In this document: one piece after another, positions 8,425 to 15,202 of the stretch
How positions within the stretch are numbered: position 1 is the stretch's first letter
Layout: the number at the start of each line of letters is the position of its first letter
NCBI GenBank assembly: GCA_050288705.1
Contig: JBNKEI010000137.1
Location: 1-25,027 of the forward strand
Direction: 5' to 3'
DNA: 25,027 nucleotides
Origin: JBNKEI01 sp050288705
GTDB lineage: Bacteria; Myxococcota; Myxococcia; Myxococcales; UBA5297
Translations under genes and position numbers: made by a program
The notes under the pieces: generated by a model
Told to the model about the DNA's origin: nothing
Databases searched by the model: none
The model's input: the letters and a program-made list of their open reading frames with translations, nothing else

Positions 8425-10032
8425 TTAACCACGTACTGGCTCTAATTCGGCGCGCAACACTTCCGTGTCCTGAAGCCAACGGGCGTCATCATTTTTGGGA
8501 AACTCTAACGTGAAATGCAGCCCCCGACTTTCCCTTCTACGCATCGCACATTCCACAATCAGCATGGCCACGTCCGCAATGTTACGCAGTTCCAGAGTGT
8601 CGCGATCAACCTTAAATCGCCAATAATACTCTTTAATTTCTTCTCGCAACAACTCGAGGCGGCGGCGCGCCCGCGCCAAACGTTTATCGGTTCGCACTAT
8701 GCCTACATAGTTCCACATGAATCGTCGCAGCTCGTCCCAATTTTGGGTTACTACCACGCTTTCATCAGAATCCACCGCTTGACCAGGGTCCCAAGCAGGA
8801 GGAGTTGGTAACGAATCCATTTGTCCAATATTGTCTTTGGCATACTCGGCTGCGCGAGCTGCAAACACCACTCCTTCCAGCAACGAATTGGAGGCCAGGC
8901 GATTAGCGCCGTGCAGTCCTGTACAGGCGACTTCGCCGATAGCTAGCAGGTGCGCAACCGTAGTCTGCCCACGCAAGTCAGTGGTTACTCCTCCGCACAT
9001 GTAATGTGCCGCCGGAACGACTGGAATTGGTTGAGCAGTAATGTCGATTCCAAATTCCTTACAGGTGGAGTAGATATGAGGAAACCGCTCCATCAAGAAA
9101 GCTTTGGACAAATGCGTCATGTCAAGAAAAACGCATTCTTCGCCACTGCGTTTCATCTCCGCATCAATTGCCCGGGCTACTATATCGCGAGGCGCCAAGG
9201 CTCCCTTGGAGTGATATTTTTCCATGAACGGCTGACCGGTACGCAGCCTTAAAATTCCGCCTTCTCCCCGCAGAGATTCGCTGATCAAAAAGCTTTTGGC
9301 TTGAGGATGGAACAAACAGGTAGGATGGAATTGATAAAACTCCATGTTGGCTATACGAGCTCCCGCGCGATAGGCCATGGCTACGCCGTCACCAGTAGAT
9401 ACATCCGGATTGGAAGTATACAGGTATACTTTTCCTGCGCCTCCGGTTGCCAATACAGTTACTTTCGCCAAAAAAGTCTCTACTGAACCATCACTAAGCA
9501 GCACATAAGCTCCTAAGCAACGGTTGGATAGTGAACGACCAAGTTTTTGCTCAGTGATCAGATCAATGGCCATGGAGTAGGGAAAAAATTCAATATTGGG
9601 ATTGTCTTCACAAGCAACCAGCAGAGCGCGCTCAATTTCCCTCCCAGTCAAATCATCATAATGGGCCACTCGTCGCTTGGAATGCCCTCCCTCGCGAGTC
9701 AGATCCAACTTGCTACTGCCATTACGAAGTGAAAAACGCACCCCTAAAGCCATAAGCTCGTGAATCCTCTGAGAACCATCGCGCACACATACATCCACCG
9801 CATCGGGATGATTCAACCCGCACCCTGCTTCCCAGGTGTCTCGATAATGAGCTTCGTGAGAATCTTCCTCTGAAAGAACAGCGGCTATACCACCTTGAGC
9901 ATAGTTAGTTGCCGACTCGCTCTTGCTTCTTTTAGTGAGGATGGCTACGGTTCCGTACCGGGCAGCCTTAATAGCAAAAAAAAGACCAGAGACTCCCCCC
10001 CCAATTACTAAGAAATCAAACTGCTCGGACAT
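8425..10032 (-). CDS. nadB: L-aspartate oxidase
   Basis: This FAD flavoenzyme oxidises L-aspartate to iminoaspartate, the first step of de novo NAD synthesis. At 535 residues it has the normal length. The FAD-binding Rossmann motif is at the N-terminus (VIGGGVSGLFFA, 9-20). It is followed by SATNYAQGGIAAVL, the REGGHSKRRVAH motif, VLATGGAGKVYLY, YQFHPTCL, SESLRGEGG, and the C-terminal FAD region AAHYMCGGV...GLHGANRLASNSLLEG. These match the fumarate reductase/succinate dehydrogenase flavoprotein family, and the RVAHYDDLTGREIERAL context is NadB-like. GAGG five bases before the ATG is a good ribosome binding site. The nadA and nadC genes are not in the window. It heads a probable operon with the lytic transglycosylase and two small genes. 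Confidence 0.95.
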   Translation of the reverse strand: MSEQFDFLVIGGGVSGLFFAIKAARYGTVAILTKRSKSESATNYAQGGIAAVLSEEDSHEAHYRDTWEAGCGLNHPDAVDVCVRDGSQRIHELMALGVRFSLRNGSSKLDLTREGGHSKRRVAHYDDLTGREIERALLVACEDNPNIEFFPYSMAIDLITEQKLGRSLSNRCLGAYVLLSDGSVETFLAKVTVLATGGAGKVYLYTSNPDVSTGDGVAMAYRAGARIANMEFYQFHPTCLFHPQAKSFLISESLRGEGGILRLRTGQPFMEKYHSKGALAPRDIVARAIDAEMKRSGEECVFLDMTHLSKAFLMERFPHIYSTCKEFGIDITAQPIPVVPAAHYMCGGVTTDLRGQTTVAHLLAIGEVACTGLHGANRLASNSLLEGVVFAARAAEYAKDNIGQMDSLPTPPAWDPGQAVDSDESVVVTQNWDELRRFMWNYVGIVRTDKRLARARRRLELLREEIKEYYWRFKVDRDTLELRNIADVAMLIVECAMRRRESRGLHFTLEFPKNDDARWLQDTEVLRAELEPVRG

Positions 10033-10190
10033 GTATACCTCAATACCTCAATTTTGTATTTGCTTGGAAAACCTGTAGGCAGATACCCGGATGAACGAAA
10101 AGGTTTTTATTCCGCTCATCCGCATCCCTATCCAACCTCTCTCACTCGCCTCAATGAAAGACAACCATTTGCCAAACGCCAAACGCCAAC

Positions 10191-10451
10191 CTAGGGCCGC
10201 ACTTCTGCGCGTCGGCTAACATGTGCTTTTCCTGCCTCTCGCAGTCGAGAGTATAGAACAGCCAGAGCAATGCCCGCCACTCCTACTATTGCGTAGATAA
10301 TTCGGCTAATCGCCCCATAGGTCCCCTGACTGGGGCCTCCAAAGATGGCATTGACTAAATTCCAGTTCAGAAATCCTATCAACCCCCAGTTGATAGCTCC
10401 AATTATTGCCAGAATGAGGGCTGTTTTGGTAAGCACGCTCATTTTCTCCAT
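10191..10451 (-). CDS. DUF378 family small membrane protein
   Basis: This is an 86-residue protein with two membrane segments. The first (KTALILAIIGAINWGLIGFL) carries the GAINWGLIG signature of DUF378, a family that includes Bacillus YuzA. A second segment is at about 45-65 (IIYAIVGVAGIALAVLYS), followed by a short basic cytoplasmic tail. The start was moved in from a possible 106-residue form to the ATG at 10451, because AGGAGG lies six bases upstream of it. The function is unknown. The gene is isolated, between the nadB operon and the divergent MoxR module. Confidence 0.85.
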   Translation of the reverse strand: MEKMSVLTKTALILAIIGAINWGLIGFLNWNLVNAIFGGPSQGTYGAISRIIYAIVGVAGIALAVLYSRLREAGKAHVSRRAEVRP

Positions 10452-10706
10452 CTTTTGCCTCCTTGCTATAAAAGATGAAGTGACCCAGACGCGCTTTGCG
10501 TCTATGATCAAACATCACCTTGACGCTCTACTTCACGATGCGGCTTCGCAATCAAAAATGCTAAGCAGGCACCTCTCTCTCCAACCTATCTTGCTGCGAA
10601 ATAATCGGTCTTGTTTTTATCCCTTGCTTCGGTTTCAGCAGATTTCGGATACAATGTCGACGTTTTCACCATCCTATAGCTATGAGCAATAAGGAGCTTC
10701 CAGAAA
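10452..10706. other. Divergent intergenic region between DUF378 gene and MoxR module
   Basis: This stretch holds the ribosome binding site of the DUF378 gene and a short inverted repeat AGACGC-GCTTT-GCGTCT (10487-10503) in its leader. On the other side it holds the putative promoter and the AAGGAG site of the MoxR gene. A 115-residue plus-strand ORF across it is antisense to the DUF378 gene and is not credible. Confidence 0.5.
10628..10655 (+). promoter_or_regulatory. Possible sigma-70 promoter of the MoxR/TraB-like module
   Basis: TACAAT (10650-10655; 5 of 6 to TATAAT) lies 16 bases after TTCGGT (10628-10633), a poor -35. Transcription would start near 10662, about 45 bases before the ATG. 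It is offered because the -10 is good and the position fits. Confidence 0.35.
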
Positions 10707-11579
10707 ATGAGCACAAGTGAAATAGTAGAGATTGACGGTGTTCGTCTCCGGCTTTCTCATCCCGACCTGCTGGATATTCGCTGGGTAGGCCAAGATGAAG
10801 TAGTCGATCAACTTCTTGCAGCCTGGTTTGTTCTTGACGATCGCGACATCCCTCTGAACCCCCGCATTATTGGCAAACCTGGGGTCGGAAAAACTACTCT
10901 CGCCTATGCCTGTGCCAAATTTCTAAAACGCGATGTCTATATTGCGCAGGCAACCATGGATACCAGACCGGAAGATTTATTAATTACTCCGGTAGTCGGC
11001 GCCCAGGGCGGTATTGAATATTCTGCCAGTCCCTTGGTTACTGCCATGATTCGCGGTGGAATTTGTATACTCGATGAAGGCAATCGTATGAGCGAAAAGT
11101 CTTGGGCTTCACTTGCTCCCTTATTGGATAATCGTCGATATGTGGAATCTATTGTAGCGGGAATTAAAATCAAAGCGCATCCAGCGTTTCGCATTTGCGC
11201 CACTATGAATGACGACGCATCAACATTTGAGATACCTGAATATATTCATTCTCGACTCATGCCCCAAATTTATCTGGATTTTCCCGACTCGGAAGACGAA
11301 CTAGCTGCTTTAAAAGAGAACCTTCCTTTTGTCGAAGAACAAATTCTTCATTACGTAGTTCGTTTTCTTCAGCGCGCCCACGAAGAGGACGCCCCTTTTA
11401 CTGTCAGAGACGGCATAAACATTGCCCGTTATGCAGCAAAAACAATACATGCAAATAAAAAAACAACTCATGCAGATAAAAAGACAATTCAAAAATCCAC
11501 TGTACTAGCATTTCGCAATGCACTTAAAATGACCGTTGGAGAAGATGCTCTTCGTTTTTCCTCGGATATTATGGAGTAA
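10707..11579 (+). CDS. MoxR-like AAA+ ATPase
   Basis: This 290-residue AAA+ ATPase is of the MoxR/CbbQ/dynein-related (AAA_5) type, usually a chaperone that remodels or activates a partner. The visible motifs are Walker A GKPGVGKTT (56-64), Walker B GGICILDEGNR (117-127), sensor-1 asparagine N168 in RICATMND, and arginine finger R183 in HSRLM. The segment TRPEDLLITPVVGAQGGIEY (87-105) corresponds to the MoxR pre-sensor substrate loop. The short C-terminal lid carries a 21-base tandem duplication (TIHANKK/TTHADKK, 246-259). AAGGAG lies ten bases before the ATG. The next gene starts eight bases after the stop, so the two form an operon. No von Willebrand A partner, usual for MoxR, is seen. Confidence 0.9.
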   Translation: MSTSEIVEIDGVRLRLSHPDLLDIRWVGQDEVVDQLLAAWFVLDDRDIPLNPRIIGKPGVGKTTLAYACAKFLKRDVYIAQATMDTRPEDLLITPVVGAQGGIEYSASPLVTAMIRGGICILDEGNRMSEKSWASLAPLLDNRRYVESIVAGIKIKAHPAFRICATMNDDASTFEIPEYIHSRLMPQIYLDFPDSEDELAALKENLPFVEEQILHYVVRFLQRAHEEDAPFTVRDGINIARYAAKTIHANKKTTHADKKTIQKSTVLAFRNALKMTVGEDALRFSSDIME

Positions 11580-11587
11580 TTGGTCTA

Positions 11588-13573
11588 ATGAATTCGCCTT
11601 TAGTTCCTGTCTGGCCCCACGAACCATATATTTTTAAAACTCGGGAAAATGTATATGTGCTACCAATTCTTCATGAGCAATTAGAATTTTCTCAAGTGGT
11701 TATACAAGCTATTCATCGCATCAAACCAAGAATAATTGCCGTAGAGCTTCCTTATTCTTTAGAAAAATTTTTTTTAAAGGCGGTTCGACGCCTTCCGCGC
11801 ATTTCTGGAGTACGATACCGTGACCAGCAAAACCAAAACGTCTATTTTTTAATTGAACCAGGCGACCCGCTTGTCGAAGCAATGCGCACAGGATTAGAAC
11901 TCGGCACTTCCGTGCATTGCATAGATTTAGATTTAGAAAACTATCCGGACTATTACGAGTCTTTTCCTGACGCCTATGCAGTTCATCGTATTGGTCATCG
12001 CGCTTTTGTGGAGGCTTATCTCCAAAGCAATTTGAGTAGGGTTAGCAATGCTCAGGATGGTCGTCGAGAAATGGCCATGGCCGCTCGATTGACGCAATTA
12101 GCCCATAACGCAACTCCTGTTCTTATGGTTTGCGGCATGGCCCATGCCCAGCGCGTTGCCGAAATGGTAGGAGAAAACCTAGCCGTTCCTTTGGATCGAC
12201 TGTACCGAGACCAAGTGACTTTGTTTCACCTTCACCCCGAGTCATGTCGGGAAGTTCTGGGCACCTGGGCCTATTTGGCAAAAGCCTACGAGCAAGCTCG
12301 CGCCAACACCCTGGCCAGTCTATTTCCTGACCTGGCTACTTCCCCTGTACAAGAACCAAAAGAAACCTCAGAATCTTGCAAACCACGAGTTCTTAGGCTC
12401 TTTACCGCCAAAAACTCTGCCCAACCCTCTGTTCTGGCTTCTACGCTGGCCACCACAAATGACTCAGCTTTTTACCTGCCTATTGATCGCCAAAAGATTT
12501 TGGTGAAGCTTTTTCGAGAAGCTGCCCAGCGTTATCACCTTGTCACCGGAGAAACGACACGACCCTACCATTTGCGCGTCTGGCTCAAGTTTTTACGCAA
12601 CTGGTCTCTTCTGCATGGTCGCCTTCAACCAATTATTTACCAAGTAATATTGGCAAGCCGATCTACGGTGGATGACAATTTTGCATACGAAGTATTCCAT
12701 CTGGCTACTCACTGGCCCTGGCAAGACGAGCAAGCAGAGATCCCCTGTGAACGACTTACCTTGGAAGATCTCCACCGCAGCCACCAAAAGGTTCGCTTTC
12801 GTCCACGACAAGTAACCCGTCGATTACGCGCTATTGCCAATCGCAGCACACAGGTTGACCCTGATGAATGGCTGGAAGGATTTCAAAACCCTTCCTCCCA
12901 CTGCAGCTACACTCCTGAAGATATCGCTTTAGAGCGATTCTCCAGCTATGTCCAGAAACGAGCGCAAGGTCGTTTGGCCGAGGAAAACCTACGAGTCGAA
13001 CCGTTTTCTACATCACTTTTAGATGGCGTAAATATGCGTGAAACTATCCGCAACTGGCATGAGGGCAAGCTTTATGTACAAGAGCTTTGCAAAGGTAGCG
13101 GCTCAGTGGGAAGCGTGGTAGTTATTTTCGATGAACAGCCCGATAAATATCTATGGCAGATAACTTGGTTGGGAGAAATGGAAGAAGAGGGCGATATGGC
13201 CCTTTATGCGACCCACCCCCTTCAACAAATAGTAGGTCCAGGAATTTGTCGTGCAGAATACGGTGGTTTTTTGCTCTCTTATCCCCCCGGAAGAATGGGC
13301 GATATTTGGCAGGATGAGTTTTTTTCCCCCGCTACATCGCGTGCAGAGCGACTACTTATGGCGGCCGTCGATTATTGCGAGCATAAATTGGTGGCTTATG
13401 TCGCCAAACGGCCGCCTCGAACAGAAATGAAAAGCTGGGCGGCCCGTTTTGGAAAAAAAATTGTCTATCTCCCTATTGGGCAATTTTCACCGGATACCTT
13501 GAAAAAATTACGCGTATTTCATGTTCTTTTTGGAAAAGACAAACGTCAAATTGCCAAGAACTATATTTGGTAA
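11588..13573 (+). CDS. TraB/PrgY-superfamily-like protein with unassigned C-terminal domain
   Basis: This 661-residue protein has no signal peptide or clear membrane segment. Residues about 20-230 resemble the TraB/GumN/EreA-like fold: H29 in VLPILHEQ, E53 in IIAVELPYSL, D113/D115 in CIDLDLE, GRREMAMAARL (158-168, like the R..MA..L helix of TraB), and H186 in VCGMAHAQRV. The His/Glu set at the right places suggests a metal-dependent active site. Residues about 290-450 are helical and basic. The last 170 residues form a distinct domain with LWQITWLGEMEEEGDM, GPGICRAEYGGFLLSYPPGR and KIVYLPIGQFSPDTLKKLRV, which I cannot assign to a named family. It is coupled to the MoxR-like ATPase upstream and is probably its substrate or partner. 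DUF5682 proteins paired with MoxR are the closest known analogy. Confidence 0.75.
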   Translation: MNSPLVPVWPHEPYIFKTRENVYVLPILHEQLEFSQVVIQAIHRIKPRIIAVELPYSLEKFFLKAVRRLPRISGVRYRDQQNQNVYFLIEPGDPLVEAMRTGLELGTSVHCIDLDLENYPDYYESFPDAYAVHRIGHRAFVEAYLQSNLSRVSNAQDGRREMAMAARLTQLAHNATPVLMVCGMAHAQRVAEMVGENLAVPLDRLYRDQVTLFHLHPESCREVLGTWAYLAKAYEQARANTLASLFPDLATSPVQEPKETSESCKPRVLRLFTAKNSAQPSVLASTLATTNDSAFYLPIDRQKILVKLFREAAQRYHLVTGETTRPYHLRVWLKFLRNWSLLHGRLQPIIYQVILASRSTVDDNFAYEVFHLATHWPWQDEQAEIPCERLTLEDLHRSHQKVRFRPRQVTRRLRAIANRSTQVDPDEWLEGFQNPSSHCSYTPEDIALERFSSYVQKRAQGRLAEENLRVEPFSTSLLDGVNMRETIRNWHEGKLYVQELCKGSGSVGSVVVIFDEQPDKYLWQITWLGEMEEEGDMALYATHPLQQIVGPGICRAEYGGFLLSYPPGRMGDIWQDEFFSPATSRAERLLMAAVDYCEHKLVAYVAKRPPRTEMKSWAARFGKKIVYLPIGQFSPDTLKKLRVFHVLFGKDKRQIAKNYIW

Positions 13574-13597
13574 TTTACAGACACATTTAAAGATTTT

Positions 13598-14167
13598 TTA
13601 GGTCGCTAACATACATGCTAACCCAAAAGACCTATTCTTACTGATACGTCCCAGCTCGGAACGACATTCGTGGCACAAAGTATTGCCTTTACGGTCACTG
13701 TCTTCTATTGATTCGGAAGCATGCATCACGCAACTGAGATTCTCGCAGTGAGAAAGTCCTACCAAATGCCCGACTTCGTGAACCATTTCTGTATGTCCTC
13801 TCCTGCGCAACAAATCACTATTCTGCAACTCACCAAAAAATTCTGGCCGTAGGCGAGCCAACGAAATAATTGCTACTTTGTTTTCTCGGTCAGCTTCCCC
13901 AAAAACAAAGTCAACATCCGGCGTGAAAATGTCTACTTCTGCTACTCCAATTGAACCCACAAAACGCTGGTCGCGGGCTGCTCCTAGTCGCTTTAATATC
14001 GCTACCGCATGATATTGTTTGCGATCTTTGTTGTAGGCATAATTTGGCGATCCTAAAGGATTACCTATTTCGGCTTCGATTCCGTATTCTGCTTTTAGAG
14101 GGTCAGCTAGTTCTTTGGCAAAAGAACGCGCTGTAGATCCAATGGGAATTATTTGAACAATGGGCAT
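13598..14167 (-). CDS. Archaemetzincin family zinc metalloprotease
   Basis: This is a 189-residue protease from the chosen ATG, the usual size of bacterial and archaeal archaemetzincins. The signature is complete: HEVGHLVGLSH (H130, E131, H134, H140) holds the zinc ligands and catalytic glutamate. It is followed by C141 and C146 with the Met-turn M148 (HCENLSCVM), then C165 and C168 (LCHEC), which bind a second zinc ion. The N-terminus MPIVQIIPIG fits the family, so the upstream TTG (14239) giving 213 residues is not used. No signal peptide, so probably cytoplasmic. It converges on the TraB-like gene with 24 bases between stops. Archaemetzincins have a patchy bacterial distribution, and their physiological substrates are largely unknown. 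Confidence 0.88.
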   Translation of the reverse strand: MPIVQIIPIGSTARSFAKELADPLKAEYGIEAEIGNPLGSPNYAYNKDRKQYHAVAILKRLGAARDQRFVGSIGVAEVDIFTPDVDFVFGEADRENKVAIISLARLRPEFFGELQNSDLLRRRGHTEMVHEVGHLVGLSHCENLSCVMHASESIEDSDRKGNTLCHECRSELGRISKNRSFGLACMLAT

Positions 14168-14233
14168 GATTTTTTGGCCGTAAGAAAGGTTTATTACTAA
14201 AATCATGCTTAAAATTCTAAAATTCGAGCTTTT

Positions 14234-14273
14234 TGTCAAGCAGCACGCAATAAAAGCTATTTCACATTGAAAT
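14234..14273. promoter_or_regulatory. Putative promoter/operator of the archaemetzincin gene
   Basis: On the minus strand a consensus -35 TTGACA (14239-14234) lies about 70 bases before the ATG; AT-rich sequence with repeated AATTTTA follows, but no good -10 at the ideal distance. Just upstream is a palindrome ATTTCA-CAT-TGAAAT (14259-14273), a possible operator. Both are weak. Confidence 0.25.
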
Positions 14274-14290
14274 TGTAGTCGGAGATTAAC

Positions 14291-15172
14291 TTACTCTTTA
14301 ATACTTTTTAGCAGAATGGGTATTTCTAATTCTGCGTTAGAAACACCAGGAAAAACCCACAACCAAAGGCTTTTTGAAATGCACTCTTGCAATGCAGCCT
14401 GTTTTTTTCGACGGGGAGACAACGTTACTCCTTCTACCCGCCCAAGCTCATCCAAAGAGAGCAAGGCCTTAAAACGCACTTGGTTGCGATTTCCGCCCCC
14501 CACAAGCTCCTGACACGTTTGCATCTCGTCCATGCGCAGGCGAGCAACCAGGGAAGGATTATCGGCGAGGTCCTTTGAAGACAACTCAGTTGCAGTACTG
14601 CTCTTTTCTAGGCGTTCTTTACAAGCAGCACTAATCGGCCCCGAAAATTGCGCAGCCTGGGCAAGACTTACACAGGATCTAAGGTGGGCCCGCGCCGTAC
14701 GCACCATCTGCCCCAACGTACTATCAAGCTGCTGCACCCATGCAGCCCATGCTTCCTTTTGTGCAGCCTGAGGCGCCTTAGCCCTAGATAATTCTGCCGC
14801 AAATGTTTGGTGAGCATCAGCCACTATCCAATGCGCCCACAGGCGATATTCTACGTTTTTACCGCGAAAATATGGATCGGCCACTCCCGCGAGCGCTGAT
14901 ATAGCCCCTATTCTTTGACGTACCGCTTCTACCCACAACTCGCCCTGTTTTTCCAGCGTTATGGCTGCTAACTGGCGATTGGCTCTCTCTACTGACCTAA
15001 GCGCATCAGGTACTGTCAACCGGACAGATACCTTTGGATTCTCAATTCTTTCTGCGGCCACCCCAGGCGCCGAAAGTACTGCTGAAATCAAACATACAGC
15101 CAGCAGTTTAAAATTTCGTTGGAGCCCAACTACCCACCCTGCCAGTAAACACCTTCGCGCCATCGACTCCAT
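14291..15172 (-). CDS. Secreted protein with AgmX/TonB-like C-terminal domain
   Basis: This is a 293-residue exported protein from the ATG at 15172, chosen because GGGGG lies four bases upstream. A GTG at 15199 would add nine residues. The hydrophobic stretch LLAVCLISAVLSAPGVAA forms a signal peptide with a probable cut after VAA. The middle (about 60-200) is alanine-rich and helical. The last 90 residues contain CQELVGGG, RFKALLSLDELGRVEGVTLS, then ALQECISKSLWLWVFP and a final strand. This layout (strand with 'G.V..V', then 'L..C....L..W.FP') is like the AgmX/PglI C-terminal or TonB-C-like domains of myxobacterial proteins. It follows the phosphatase gene closely, so the two are probably co-transcribed. 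Confidence 0.7.
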   Translation of the reverse strand: MESMARRCLLAGWVVGLQRNFKLLAVCLISAVLSAPGVAAERIENPKVSVRLTVPDALRSVERANRQLAAITLEKQGELWVEAVRQRIGAISALAGVADPYFRGKNVEYRLWAHWIVADAHQTFAAELSRAKAPQAAQKEAWAAWVQQLDSTLGQMVRTARAHLRSCVSLAQAAQFSGPISAACKERLEKSSTATELSSKDLADNPSLVARLRMDEMQTCQELVGGGNRNQVRFKALLSLDELGRVEGVTLSPRRKKQAALQECISKSLWLWVFPGVSNAELEIPILLKSIKE

Positions 15173-15202
15173 TTTTCCCCCTAAAACCCAAAGCCGCACA
15201 CG

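Noticed and set aside
8515..9252. Plus-strand ORFs of about 100 residues
   Set aside because: They are antisense to nadB, an intact and recognisable gene.
10088..10122. Inverted repeat CGGATGA...TCATCCG upstream of nadB
   Set aside because: The 7-bp arms are 21 bases apart with no T-run or clear operator context; it could be chance.
10171..10190. GCCAAAC short tandem repeats
   Set aside because: Only two full copies of 7 bases and a partial third; not a CRISPR or an iteron array.
10345..10692. 115-residue plus-strand ORF before the MoxR gene
   Set aside because: It starts antisense to the DUF378 gene, has no ribosome site or motif, and covers the putative promoter region.
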